From: Iris pallida
Lineage: Eukaryota; Streptophyta; Magnoliopsida; Asparagales; Iridaceae
Assembly: GCA_029216955.1 (NCBI GenBank)
Contig: JANAVB010009598.1
Span: 26,102,413 to 26,166,412 of the forward strand
DNA: 64,000 nucleotides
Direction: 5' to 3'
Made by a program: the position numbers and the translations under genes. Position 1 is the stretch's first letter. Every line of letters starts with the position of its first letter. Under the pieces are notes generated by a model, which saw nothing but the letters and a program-made list of their open reading frames with translations, was not told the DNA's origin and made no database searches. This document shows, one piece after another, positions 47,204 to 60,041 of the stretch.

Positions 47204-49634
47204 TAATGGTATCAGAGCACAGCTTTACGTTCTTAGACTTCACGTCGAATTTCTCAGTTTTGAAAGCTCGTCGTTGGGAAAGAAGTGTGCGCTCTCTCTC
47301 GAATGTCCCTCGGCATGTCTATACAATAAGTCTAAATATTTTCAAAAGCTCGTACAGGCGTTCACTCGAACGCATCGGTAGGCCATTGCCGAACGCATTG
47401 GTAGGCCTTTGTGCCCGAACGATGTTAAACTTGACTCGATAGAAAACACGTGCTAAGTTAACATATCGCGTGCGTGCCTAACTAGTCCTGCGTCGACCTA
47501 GCAGTTGAGCATACGAAATTGAAGTATAGTTCGTACGGGATGGTTATGCGGCACAACTTAGTCCGCGTGTTACGCACCTCGACCTTTTGGTACAAACAAG
47601 TTGCGAGCGATATCAAGTACTGCTCGGTCGGGAATGAAGCTACACTTAGAGTGTCTATCGATAGGAACGCTATCGAGTTAACGCTTAGGCATACAAGGAA
47701 GATCGACTTGGATTTTGAAAAAAGAGTACGAACGACTTAGTGCGTCGATATGACTTGAGCGATTATGCTAGAGATTCGTCGAACGAATCTGAAGGATGTC
47801 TTAGCGAACGACGCGAACGTGATTGAGGACTAGATCGGATAGCTAGAATCTGAGTGGTGTATGGTTTGTCTTGGAAATCATTCGAGCAAATATTGAGGAT
47901 TACGAGTATGTCGACGAGGCGATGCGATCGTACAGAGCCTTAGATCGCGTCACGCTTATTTGATCGTGACTTCGTGTGTCCCGAATGAGATGTCGTTCGG
48001 ACAACTTGTGAATGAGCAACGCGAGTTAGAAAATGATTCGAAACGGTGAAACAAGTGAATATCTTGATCGAAGAAATATAGTAAATCACACGTGCGATTT
48101 CAGATTGAGTCAAATGAAATATGATTTGAGTTTTGGACAACGATCTTAAAACGAGCTCGAGGAATAGCGATCGAACTTGATCTTGAATATCGAGGAGATT
48201 GTGGATTATCTAACTCGTACAATAGCATCAGTCGCATGACTCGAAATTGGTTGCAAAGGAAGATCGTCAGGTTATGCATATCGTCGATGGTATTGAGGCG
48301 TATCAAAGATCGATATGCGATAACTCGGGGGTACTCTGACTTGGCAAATGACGATCGTGCAAATGTCATTGTTCCGATGGATGCTATACTCGGGATATTG
48401 AAATGTGTCAAGGAAAAGATAAACTTGGCTCGAGGATTTTCTAGTTGAACGAATGATAAACAGACTATCGAATTCAGATATTGACTTGGACAAAAACAAA
48501 ATGTTTGGATTTGCTTCGTCGATAACCACAACTTTGACATTCTTGTCTTATGCGAGCGCAACTCCAGCCTCGCACATACGTCGTGTCGATTAGGACAATC
48601 ACTCAGCGTGAGCACTGGTATGGTGATTCATACAGTGGGGGTGATTGAACTAGCATGGCGTGGCAATTTGTGTGCATCGACTTGTGGTTTGACGCGAAGG
48701 TGATCTTTAGAATGACTCAGTGTGCTTGATGATTGAATTTGAGGATTGCGTAGGTCCAGTCCGCGTATCGAGAATGAATTAGTCTGGACTCAAACAAGAG
48801 TTACGTCCCGATAAGAATGATTATTCTGCGGGTGCGTTGCATGGTGATTCATGAACTACCGTGGATAATCGGACTCGCGTGAGATTGGGGCGCAACGTAT
48901 TGTCAAAGCTAGACGATCTCGTGATCGAATACATGAATTGGTTAGAATTGATGATTTGAAAAAGAATCGAATATGTGCAACAAATGCATTGATGAGAATA
49001 AGTGATCGTGCTCGATGTTTAGAAATCTGAGTGATGCGAGCTTGGGTAAAAAATTTCGTACTATCGACTTTGGTTTGACCCTAGGATTGGGGTCAGTGTT
49101 GGCATTATTATTGGGGAACTATGATTCCAATTCTGACATTGACTTAGCCTTAAAAAATAGCCTAGCAGATAGGCGAGACGCCCCTGTTTCAAGAGTTATC
49201 AATCGAAAGATTGATCTTGAGGATTGGTATAAATGGATAGCATGAATCACGAATATAGGAAACCCTGCTCACGAGACTCAGCTGACATACATATATTTCA
49301 GGGACGCTTGAGTATGTCCACGATGCGACTCGAGTGAGAAAAACGAATTCTCTATCATGCGGCTTGGTGAATGCTTGTATTCTGGGGACGCCTAAAATGC
49401 GTGCACGATCCAACCAAGCGATACGTTGAATTCAAATGAGACTTGGGAAATGAAAGAGTGTCAAGGGTTTTGAATCATGCTAAGGAAAAAAGATTGATTA
49501 TAGTGCGAGCGTGGCTCAGAATCGAAGAAACGTGTAGGCAGAGTGTATACGATTAAGTCTTGGCCATAGAAATGGTAGGATGGCTTGCCTTCAGGAAATT
49601 CTCGAGGACAAGACTTGTTCTGAGTGGTTTATGT
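47204..49634 (+). other. E4 internal region (non-coding)
   Basis: It starts with the spacer TAA and the primer site TGGTATCAGAGC at 47207-47218. Short frames such as 49015-49245 show no known domain. Near the 3' end, TCTCGAGGACAAGACTTG (49602-49619) is the familiar gypsy pre-LTR sequence, followed by a weak purine tract. E4 keeps the replication signals of a gypsy element using initiator tRNA-Met but no proteins. Confidence 0.75.
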
Positions 49635-52148
49635 TGTAGTGTCCCGTCCCGCAAAGTCAATCGGATGAATCGAAATGCCGACGGCGTTCGAACTTAGCCT
49701 AGCAACGGCTGCTCGAAGGCTCGCTCGATCGAGGCGACCCTTCGCACAGGTGGGGTAGTTTCGGTGAACTTGCCTCATCTTAGCCTTCACTTAATAACTC
49801 GCATGTTTTCAACTTGCACAAGTAGGCTAATCTAAAAGCTACGAACGCAAATAGCTAAGGGAATAATCCCGACCCATCGGAATGTCTTAGAACATGGAAA
49901 ATGGTCCTACAGTTTTCATAGAAGTTGGCTCAGCGTGCTTTCAAATGACACTCGATCCTTCGATCCCGTGGCTTGGGAGAAGGAAGCTGGCTTAAGTTGC
50001 TAAGTTGTCCCGACACTTGAAATAGCCTAAGTCCTAGGCGTCGTCTGCGTAAATGCTTGGTAAAGCATGCACGGTCCGGTCATTTTGCTCCAACACTCGA
50101 ATCAGCCTAAGTCATAGGCGTCGCCCATGTGAATGCTTAATAAAGCATGCACGGTCCTATCCCGCAAGGCTTGGCATAGCCTTCACACGTCCCGTAAGTT
50201 ACGTCGTCTTGTACGGCTCGTTGGCTAAGTCTAGGCATCCGAGATCTTGGCTGTTCAAGTCGAATACGTGTACGGCACGCTCCCTCGATGCGAAGCTCGG
50301 CGTAGCCTTTGCTCGTCGAGTTGTTCCTCGAATAAGTTAGACAAGGGTTGCGTTGGGCTATCGACGCCAGTTCAAGCACTATCCTGCTCTATCTGCGGTT
50401 GTTAAGTCGTGTAGTCCCTTGAGAACAAGGCTCATCGTATAAGTATATGACTTGAGCGTTAGCGTCGCCTATAGAACCAGGTCTGTCTAAGGCATGAGCT
50501 ACGATGGATCTAGTAAAGACTATGCCACGATCAAAGAAATCCATGCGACTTATTGTCGCCGAGATCGGTCCCGCTACTTGGGAGTCTCGCTCTGTCTTGA
50601 TATGTCCTACACACGAGATCGGTCCCCCGGCTTGGGAGTCCCATTAAGTCTCGATAGAAAGAAGGAAAGCATGGTCATGTTAAGGAAGGATTTGATAGAT
50701 CGAGTTGAGTATGCATGGTCATTGGATAACTTGTCGACAAGGTGTAGTTTCCTCGAACGGTTGCCTAGGCCAAAGGACCATTTCGGCCCAGGAGGAATGA
50801 GGCGGCTCACGGTAGGATGCTGGATAACCACATGGAAGATACAAAATGCCTCCGGGATAGCCACCCGTGAGGGACGAGCCGAGATCTCGAGCCGAGTCTA
50901 TGATAGCTTGATATTGCTAGTGACCACTCATGTAGATGTGTCGGCAAGAGCGGCAATTTGCATATTTACCTTTGGATAGCGTCGAGTACTAGCACATCAT
51001 CTGTCGAATCATGAGGCAGTCTAGCACGATATATATCAAGTTGGCAAGAATATGTGCTTCGGCACAAACCAAGGCTTCCGCGTATCAAGTATTGGCTTTC
51101 ATGTATCAATATTGGCATTCGCGTATTAGCTTTCGCGTATCGGCATTGTTGGCCTAAGTTGCACGAGTTAAGTCTAGTGCCATCGCTTTAAGTCGAAAGG
51201 ACCGTAATATAAAAGTTGGCTAATTCAGGGAGTCGTTAGGCACGACCACATCTTGAAGCACGGACAAGTCTAAGCAAAGTCTAAGGGCACGCCCTGTATG
51301 AGTCAACCCCTTGATGCCTTGGCACGGCTGAGTTCGTATAAATTGCTCCTCGGCGAATCACTGTCTCGAATATGTTAAGTTACGAATAGAATACGGCATG
51401 ACCCTGCCATTTCGAGTTACAAGTTTGGTCAAGTACCTAGGCGATGAGGCACTGCCTCGATCGAAATACACGTTAACATGATAGAACGACTATGTCATCG
51501 CATAATGAGTTGGCTAGACGTCAAGTCTTAAAACTGATCCTAAGGAAAGACTAGAAAGACAATCGAAAGGGTTTAAGCTGTACAAAGTAAATGAACGTGT
51601 CAGTTTTGTATGGGTGGACGAGGAGCTCACTCCACCAGTATAGTTGAGTATTGACACCCACACAGTGTTCATGTACAGGCACAGGTAGAAGCTTGTGGTG
51701 TGGAGCTCGCTTGGATGCGTCGAGGCACGGAGTTCCTTGGCGATTCGAAGCGTGCGGCCGCGTGGATTAAAGACTTATACAGGACATAATGTATGGACAT
51801 CGCCTTCCGAAGCTTCCGCTGGCTCAAGCATTGTAATCGAGAGATGAGAGAGAGGAGAGTGACTTGTAAATGAGAAAAAAGTGAGCACGAGAGACTTGTA
51901 ATTTGGCCTTGCGCCCACAAATGTAATCTTGTATTCAATATCAATAAAGAGCTTCTTTTGAATAACTTGTATCTTGTCTTTAAATTATGCTGCATGTTCA
52001 ATGTTTCTGCTTGGGACTTCTGTGCGACGACCCCGTCGCTGCTGATGTAATCGGCCGTTATGGAACTGCCTTGTACGAGCACAATCTAGGCTCGTGCGAT
52101 ATCACGCCTTAGCGAGGACGATCGCTCCTATGGGAATAGGGTGTGACA
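49635..52148 (+). repeat. E4 3' LTR
   Basis: 2514 bp, collinear with the 5' LTR with scattered, mostly transition differences. Internal arrays are at 50025-50170 and 51077-51150. Confidence 0.92.
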
Positions 52149-55100
52149 CCTATGCCGACATTTGATGTGGTTCTTAGAATGGACTGGTTGAGCCAGCATT
52201 TCGCTCTCATAGACTGCCATAGGAGCAGTATTATCTTTAGACCACCGAATGCGATAGAGTTTGAGTTCACCAAAGAAGACGAAGATAGTTGTGATGCACC
52301 CGCATCGGGGACTCATATGATGATGCATGACACCCCTCAGCACCCTATCATCACTGAGTTCGAGGTTGTATTCCTCGAGGAATTACCAGGACTGCCACCT
52401 GACCAAAATATCGAGTTTTCCATTGAGCTTATCCTCGGAGCCAAGCCTATTTCATCTCGAGTATATCGTCTGGCACCCAAGGAGTTGGTAGAGATAAAGA
52501 CACAGATTGATGACCTATTAGAGAAGGGCTTTATTCGTGCCAGTGCGTCACCGTGGAGAGCACCCGTTCTTTTCATGCCTAAGAAAGATGGGACAATACG
52601 CATGTGCATCGACTATAGAGCATTAAATGCAGTAACGGTGAAGAAAAAGTATCCCTTGCCGCGTATAGACGATCTATTCGATCAACTGAGTGGAGAAAAA
52701 GTATTCTCCAAGATTGACTTACGATCAGGCTATCACCAATTAAAGGTTCGGAAGGAAGACATTGCAAAGACAGCTTTTCGATCAAGGTATGGATACTACG
52801 AGTTCTTGGTCATGCCTTTCGGTTTGACCAATGCACCCGCAGTCTTCATGAATTTGATGAACAAGACCTTTCATCAGTACTTGGACAAATTTGTAGTAGT
52901 CTTTATAAATGATATCTTGATTTACTCTAAGAGTCAAGAGGAGCATGAGCAGCATCTACGGATAGTTTTGGGAACGCTGAGGAATGAGCAACTTTTCGGA
53001 AAGCTTAGCAAGTGTGATTTCTTTTTCAAAGAAGTATCATTTCTTGGACATGTGGTTACTGGTGATGGTATATCAGTAGACCCATAGAAAATCATAGCAG
53101 TCAAATCATGGCCCGCTCCTACATCAGCTTCTGAGGTGAGAAGTTTTCTTGGACTTGCGGGTTACTACCGACGGTTCGTAGAAGATTTCTCTCGAATAGC
53201 GGGGCCTATGACTCGACTAACTTGCGAGGATCAGGAGTTTGTATGGACAGATGAGTGCCAAGCCGCTTTTGACGAGTTGAAGAAGCGATTGACCATAGCA
53301 CCGATCTTGACACTACCAACGGGCCCATGAGGATTTCTGATCTACAGCGACGCATCCGAGAAGGGATTAGGATGTGTATTGATGCAGCACGGTCGGGTAG
53401 TAGCATATACATCGCGACAGTTGAGAGTGCATGAGAAGAATTATCCGACCCACGATCTAGGGCTCGCAGCGGTTATCTTTGCTTTGAAGCTATGGAGACA
53501 CTACTTGTACGGCAAGAAGGTTGACATCTATACTGATCATAAGAGCCTCAAGTACGTGTTCACACAAAAAGAGTTGAATATGCGACAACGACGTTGGTTG
53601 GAGTTGATGAAGGATTACGAGATCGAGCTACATTATCATCCGGGAAAGGCTAATGTCGTGGCAGACGCATTAAGCCGTAAGCCCATGGCACACTTTTTGA
53701 CTATGCAGAAGGAGTTGATTAGAGACTTGGAGCATCTTGGTATTGAAGTAGTATTGCCTGGAGCAGACGGTGTATTAGCCAACCTCCAAGTACAATCATC
53801 ATTGGTAGAGCGCATCAAGGCAGCATTGCCCAATGATGCAAGATTTCGACGGCTCAAAGAGAGGACTGAAGCAGGAGAGCAGACGGGATTGAGGATCCAC
53901 CCCGATGGGACATTGCGATGTGGTGATCGCATTTATGTTCCCAATAGAGAGTTACGGCAGGAGCTGATGGCAGAAGCTCACAGGTCGACTTACTCTATTC
54001 ATCCCGGAGGAACCAAGATGTATCGCGACTTACGACATTATTATTGGTGGCACGAAATTAAGCGAGAGATAGCTTGTTTTGTTGCCAAGTGCTTGGTATG
54101 TCAACAAGTGAAGGCAGAGCACCAAAGGACGGCCGGATTATTGCAGCTGCTACCCATTCCCGAGTGGAAGTGGGAGCATATTACCATGGATTTCGTCACG
54201 TGTTTTCCTCGGAGTCCTAGGGGACGTGATGCAGTATGGGTAATTGTGGATAGACTTACCAAGTCAGCCCATTTCTTACCTTTTAGAGTGGGCCATTCGA
54301 CAGAGGTATTGGCAGAGATGTATATAGAGCAGATTGTGAGATTATACGGTGTGCCTGTTAGTATTGTGTCGGACCATAACTCGAGATTTACCTCACATTT
54401 TTTGAGGAGCATGCAAGAGAGTTTGGGCACCCGATTGAAGTTTAGCACAGCATACCATCCGCAGACAGACGGTCAGTCAGAGCATACCATTCAGACACTA
54501 GAAGATATGTTAAGAACGTGCATGCTTGATTTTGGCAGTTCATGGGAGGACCATCTCCATCTTGTTGAGTTTTTCTACAATAATAGCTATCAAGCGAGCA
54601 TTCAAATGGCTCCGTTTGAGGCATTGTATGGTAGGAAGTGGCAGCCTCTTGTTTGTTGGAACGACATAGGAGAGCGACAGCTATTGGGTCCCGAGTTAGT
54701 CTTGAACATAGTGGAGACAGTGAAGAAAATTCAGGGCCACCTGTGAGCAGCGCAGGATCGTCAGAAGCAGTGGGCAGATAATCGTCGTCAACCTTTGGAG
54801 TTCAAAGAGGGTGACCGTGTGTTCTTGAAGATATCCCCCACTAAGGGCACGATTCGATTCGGAGGAAGTGACAAGTTGAGTCCAAGGTACATCGGGCCTT
54901 TCGATGTCTTGGAACGTGTTGGAGAGGTTGCCTATAGATTGGCCTTGCCACCGTCGCTAGAGGGAGTGCATGACGTGTTCCATGTATCTCAGCTGAGGAG
55001 GTACGTGGCGGACAACAATCATGTGCTTGATCACTCCGAGATCATAGTTGGACCGAGTTTGTCGTACGAAGAGCAACCAGTAGGTATCCTCGATCGCCGA

Positions 55101-55247
55101 GTGAAGGTGTTGCGGAATCAATCTATCCAATTGGTTCGCGCGGCATGGAAGCATCACTCGCCAGGGGAGTCTACTTGGGAACGCGAGGACGACATCCGAA
55201 ACCGCTACCCGTATTTGTTCGAAGACGAAGGTATGTCTTGCAGTTAA
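52149..55247 (+). pseudogene. E3 pol: protease end, RT, RNase H, integrase, chromodomain
   Basis: One uninterrupted frame apart from three nonsense codons (53085 TAG, 53328 TGA, 54744 TGA), all explained by C-to-T. Protease end: [46 protein letters not shown] and FINDILIYS, where the catalytic FIDD has become FIND. RNase [31 protein letters not shown]. Integrase: [17 protein letters not shown], then D in ITMDFV, D in SDHNSRF and E in QSEHTIQ. C-terminus: FKEGDRVFLKISP and a chromodomain (ILDRRVKVLRNQ to WEREDDIRNRYPYLF, about 55087-55220). A recent but dead chromovirus copy. Confidence 0.95.
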
Positions 55248-55301
55248 GCTCTTTATTTACTATTAATTCCCTTGCATTGAATTTGATCCCCCGACATTAG
55301 T

Positions 55302-55340
55302 TTAATTTCGAGGATGAAATTTTCTTTAAGTTGGGTAGGA
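55302..55340 (+). other. E3 pre-LTR motif and polypurine tract
   Basis: AATTTCGAGGATGAAATT followed by TTAAGTTGGGTAGGA directly before the LTR. The purine run AAGTTGGGTAGGA would prime plus-strand DNA. Nearly identical to the LARD sequence at 35759-35795. Confidence 0.8.
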
Positions 55341-58300
55341 TGTAAACCCCCATAATTTATAATTGATTTTTAATAAATTAATTAATTTTGTTATACATTT
55401 CATTAGTTATGAATTTATTTGCTACTAGCTTATTAGTATAATTAATGTCTGTGTGTATATATTATATGTGTGCATGTTAGTATTACTATTAAATAAGGAA
55501 TAATATAATCTAGGATTTTAGGAATTTATTTGTAAATTTTTGAGGAATTGTTGCATGCTTAAAAAATATATATGCATATATATACATATATATCTATATA
55601 TATAAAAAAAAACATATATATCTATATATTTATTTGTAAATTTTTGAGGAATTGTTGCATGCTTAAAATATATATATGCATATGCATATATATATATATA
55701 TATATAAAATATATATATAATATATATATATTTTTTTATATAAAATATATATATATATATATATTATTGTTAAAAAAAATATTTAATAATAAATGAATGG
55801 TTGGGCCGGCGTACACCCAGCAAAGGGGCGGCCAGCTACTGTCATTGTGAGTATTCACATAGCCGACCATTTGTTATGTAAAAAAAAAAGGGTCAAGGGG
55901 GCCAGCCCACGTAGGACCGACCCACCTCAGCCCGACACCCCTTAAGTAAAAGAATTAGCAGCATCAGCTGCTATAGGTTTTAACCCGAGCCCCCCATATC
56001 ATATTCCTACTTCTAATAAGAGAGCAGTGGCAGCAGTATAAGAACTGCTCAACGAACCGAACCCTAAACCCTCAAAATTCCATCTCCAACCTGAAGCCCC
56101 TCGATCTCGAACCTCCTCGACCTACCAGCGGCCGCCGCCGTGCATCGCTGATCGCCGGCCGACCCCGAGACTCGACGCCGCAGCATAGAACAGGGTACTC
56201 CTCTGTTCCCCTTGACAGCAAGGTACTCCACTTCCTTCTTATCTCTCTTCATCTATACGAAGTAGTTTCAACTTCTGTAAATTCCTATCGCAAGTAGACA
56301 TGTCCCTCTCAAAACCCTTTCTGGTAGAATCGAGCGAAACCCCATATATCGCTCGGTAATTCGAACCCAAGTTCCCGAGAAAATTTTCGGAACAGAACAG
56401 GTTAGGGCAGTCCCAACCCACGATTTGGAAGCCAATTTTTGACCTAAATACTGAGGATTTCAACCAACTAATTGAAAACAGTAGTTAACAACATAAACAA
56501 GATTATAACGCAATTTTTATTTTTGCAATTCGATTACTATGCACGGATTAAACTGCTGTTAAAGTTGGTCGAAAAACTACGTGTAAAATAGTAAATTTCA
56601 GAAACTTTATCCCGATACGGCACGTGCCCCGACAAACCGGGTGACGTGGTCGTACGCTATATGCATCGAAAGGCGCGTATGGACGTTGCCGACGTGTGGA
56701 AACTGACGGAACTCAGTTTCGTCGTGTGTGCGCGACGAAATCAGTCCGTATCCGTCGAGATACCCCGTATTGCCAATTTACAAACTTTGCCCTAACTTCG
56801 TGTACAGTCATCGATTCGAAACAAAACTTGTGCCAACAGGTCTGAATCAAAATTTTTATCCTGTGTGCCAAGTTCGGATCGATTCTGAGAAGGTTGAATC
56901 GAAACCCTTTTTGGCGGGCCCGCGACCTACTCAAACGGGCAATTTTGTACACGACTCATCGGAATCCAAAACTGGACATACCATTGAGTTCCTCTCCTCA
57001 AACTGAATCCGTAGGCATATAGTTTGACAAATTTATAGACCATAGACTTTGGCATACATTTTGATGCAAAGCGGGTCCAAAGGCGGACATCGTTTTGACC
57101 CGAAATTATGATTTTGCCCCTGTTCCAGAATTAGACTTTTGGACAGGCGTTTTCTGGATATATCTTTTACACCAAGTGCGTATTTGATGTTTGTTTCAGC
57201 GTCCGGAGTTGTTTGGAGACTGTGACGTTTCTTGCCTGACATTATGATTTTTTGGGCTTGCCACTTTGCACCATCAGGCAAGATACCTTGCCACTTTACT
57301 CTGTGATTATTATATTCTTATTTTCAGTTATTATTTTCAGCAGTTCTTTTTTTTGATATTATAAAACTGTGCGTCCAAGTCACACTTGGGTGCAAGCGAC
57401 TCTATCGGTCGTTTTTCTCACTTTATTTATTTCTCTTGCATTGACTTAGCCTAGTGACTGCCATTGATATTGAGGTATTGGTATATCTCATACGGCCTTG
57501 ACACTTGCTTTATCACGTGTTGTGAGTCACATGTAGGACACGTATCCGCGTAGTCGACTGGCCACCGATACGTATGGAACGTACGACGGATAGGAGTAAC
57601 TGCCAATAGAATTGCATGCTAGAAGACTTGGCAATTACTAGAGGTTCATGAGTCATAGATGTGACCCTACTAGGCATTGGGTGGGAAGAACAGTTTCCTT
57701 AACGTATGGGTCCTTATGCACTTTCCTATTACTGATACTGCTGGCCTCTAACATTCGAGGAATGTTATGCTTTGAGGTCCCTGGTATCCTGATGGGGCCA
57801 CACCTGAGTTACTGCTACAGAGACAGATACCCATGCGTTGAAGGTTTGTTCTTAACTGCATTGTCATTGTAGAACTAGTAGGCACCCTATTGCATGCATC
57901 CCTTTTCTTTCTATTATATTATCACAGTTTATATGGCACGGTGTTTTCTTGTATCTTGCTACATCCCTCTGAGGACCTGGTTATCTTTTCAGGATTAGAC
58001 GACTTTCTGCAGGATTACGGAGCGGCACTGGATCCATCCTACATCGATGACGAGGTGGTTCCTACTGATTTTTAGTCTATTCTTTATTGAGACATTAGTG
58101 GACATTATTTTTACATCTCATTTCTTTCTATTTTGCGGAGGTTGGACTCAAATATTTTGAGACTATTTTTCATAGCTGTTTGTAGTGAGTATGTTTACCC
58201 GGCTATCTTTGAGATACTTATTTATTTATTTGGACTCTATTATCTTCTCTGTTGAGCTGTGATGAGATTAGATTTTATATTACTGGCCTGTGGTTATTTT

Positions 58301-58414
58301 ATTTATAGCTTATGTGCATTTATGAGGATTCCATATATTAGAGTATTCTTCGTATATGTGCAGCTGGCATGTTCACGTGCTTGGTCCTATGTATTTTACG
58401 ACTGGGGCGTTATA
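55341..58414 (+). repeat. E3 3' LTR
   Basis: 3074 bp, the only complete copy of this LTR in the window. It contains a TA/CATA tract (55566-55765), a GC-rich block, an ACCCTAAACCCT leader start (56061), the 190 bp missing from the 5' LTR (56737-56926), and a stem-loop at 57595-57639 with one broken pair. Confidence 0.93.
57595..57639 (+). other. Conserved LTR stem-loop, E3 3' LTR copy
   Basis: AGTAACTGCCAA (57595-57606) against TTGGCAATTACT (57628-57639): 11 of 12 pairs, with the mismatch caused by a G-to-A transition relative to the 5' LTR. Confidence 0.7.
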
Positions 58415-59386
58415 CTTTCTTTTCCAGAACAAGGATCTCTTCATTTGTTGGAAAATATTCCTCGTACGGTTCCGAGCCCCAGGGAAGCTTGGACACTTCG
58501 TACATCTCATGGAGAGCCAATCCCAACTCCCCCACCGGAGTAAAGAAAGTGCCAGTCTGGCATTGAACATTTCTAAGAGTGCAAGGAACATATGCTTGTT
58601 GAGGTCCACGCTCGCCTGTGTTGCACGGATAGCGGCAGTCAGCCAAATCCCTTTAAGCTCGGCCTTGAACTTCGACAAAACCCAAAAGGTTAGCTCGTTC
58701 CACTTTGGCACTTGGTGACACCAACCTTCAACCCTAAAACCACCTTTCGGATACATAATCTTCGACGTTAGCATCCGATTTGCAAAGGTCGAAGCACCAA
58801 AGACAAAGGTGTCATTAGGAACATCACTATAAAGGCTCCCAGGGCAGAAAGTTCGTCAACTGAACGAGGTCCCGGCTCGCGAGGCGACCAAAGTATCCCT
58901 TTGATTCTAAGTAACATCAATAGAAATGGTACACCCCACTGCCCCTCCTTGAGAAGGAGTAAGTTCCCATGGCATCCTTCTCTTGGAAGCCAAACGGTAG
59001 AAGGCCGTCAGTGGCAATTGGCGTTCAAGCTGCCGCATGTACAGAACCATGCCCTTCGCAGAGAAGAACCAGTCTTCCTTGATCTTCAGTACCTTCGCCT
59101 CGGTTGAGGTCAAACGGTCACCAAACAGAAAGGCAGGTTTCAAGAAAGTCGCATCCTCAGACTCAGCGGATTTCAGTTTGCCGCTTTCCATCATACTCTG
59201 GAGAAAAATAGGCGACTGATCCCGAATTAGCAATATTCCCTCGGAAGGCTGATTCAGTAGGATAGCAGCCTTCGCGGGGTTAATAACCTCCTCGTCGAAA
59301 TTAACCCCCATTTGGCAGAAAGAAGAATCCATAAGGACTTCATTCAGCAAAGGGATAGTCATCGACACTGACACAAGCAAAGACAA
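58415..59386 (-). pseudogene. E2 antisense gene, exon 2 (N-terminal part)
   Basis: On the minus strand from about 59367: SMTIPLLNEVLMDSSF, MESGKLKSAESEDATFLKP and WFFSAKGMVLYMRQLERQL, then after stops near 58905 and 58860 a block WNELTFWVLSKFKAELKGIW. After a frameshift near 58540 comes GELGLALHEMYEVSKLPWG, then EPYEEYFPTNEE. The open frame starts at 59386, but a good 3' splice site (T-rich tract ending GTGTCAG, boundary 59368/59367) suggests the exon begins inside it. E3 interrupts the coding region at 58415 and it resumes at 26332. Confidence 0.7.
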
Positions 59387-59436
59387 AAGTCAGGCAACAT
59401 GAAGACAAAATATTGGGTGTGTCAAGCAGCCTGGCG

Positions 59437-59764
59437 CATCATCAGGGTCTAAACCCATGCACGTCAGCGGTAAAGCTTCGACACATCATCAGGGTCTAAA
59501 CCCATGCGCGTCAGCGGTAAAGTCTGGCGCATCATCAGGGTCTAAACCCATACGCGTCAGCGGTAAAGCTTCGGTGCATCATCAGGGTCTAAACCCATGC
59601 GCGTCAGCAGTGAAGCTTCGGTGCATCATCAGGGTCTAAACCCATGCGCGTCAGCAGTAAAACCTTGGCGCATAATCAGGGTCTAAACCTATACGCGTCG
59701 GTGGAATAGCCTCAGTGCATCATCATGACAGAAGTCGATGCGCGTCAGTGACAAAGAGTTAGAG
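59437..59764 (-). repeat. 47-bp tandem repeat, seven units, in E2 antisense gene intron
   Basis: Units start at 59437, 59484, 59530, 59577, 59624, 59671 and 59718, each built on CATCATCAGGGTCTAAACCC and a GCGTCAGCGGTAAAG half. It lies between the proposed exon 1 and exon 2 of the antisense gene. Direct tandem units without spacers exclude a CRISPR array. Confidence 0.9.
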
Positions 59765-59806
59765 CACAGCAACATGATGCAACTCATCCATGTGCTCCGG
59801 ACTCAT

Positions 59807-59950
59807 CTAAAAAGTTGGAAGACCACACCCACCCGTCACCACAGGCCGAACATCGGCCGGAGTCACAATGGTGACATGAGCGTCCTCTTCAACGAACTCC
59901 GCAGGCTCCTTCCCCTTGCCAGTGCCACCGCGAGGAGTTTTGGGGGCCAT
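59807..59950 (-). pseudogene. E2 antisense gene, probable exon 1
   Basis: ATG at 59950 on the minus strand opens a 47-codon frame, MAPKTPRGGTGKGKEPAEF onward, closed by TAG at 59809-59807. A Met near a TATA box, a pyrimidine-rich leader and several GT dinucleotides near the frame's end (for example ACGGGTGGGTGTGG) make a first exon spliced to about 59367 plausible. The exact donor cannot be chosen from sequence alone. The basic, Gly-rich N-terminus resembles no family I can name. Confidence 0.5.
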
Positions 59951-60041
59951 CTTGTGAAAGAAAAAGAAGTTAGGATTTTTTGAAGAACTCTAGAGAAGAA
60001 GAAAGCAAAGAGGAGAAGAACCCTCTCCCTCCATCAAATGC

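Larger units (their letters stand above)
44668..52148 (+). mobile_element. E4: non-autonomous LTR element nested in E3 protease
   Basis: LTRs at 44668-47203 and 49635-52148 begin TGTAGTGYCCC and end GTGACA/ATGACA. The target-site duplication CCTAT lies at 44663-44667 and 52149-52153. The primer site is TGGTATCAGAGC (initiator tRNA-Met). The 2.43 kb interior has no recognisable gag or pol. Removing E4 restores an uninterrupted E3 protease frame at the join. Confidence 0.93.
26333..58414 (+). mobile_element. E3: chromovirus (Tekay/Del-like) nested in E2, itself split three times
   Basis: The left end TGTAAACCCCC at 26333 and right end GCGTTATA at 58414 are flanked by CTTTC (26328-26332 and 58415-58419). 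The 5' LTR is in two pieces (26333-26640 and 41179-42892) around the LINE and LARD. Gag is at 43099, protease is split by E4, pol is 52149-55247 with a C-terminal chromodomain, and the 3' LTR is 55341-58414. The chromodomain and domain order (protease, RT, RNase H, integrase) indicate a plant chromovirus. Confidence 0.92.

Noticed and set aside
59437..59764. Possible CRISPR array
   Set aside because: The units are directly adjacent 47-bp tandem repeats without unique spacers, inside a plant retrotransposon.
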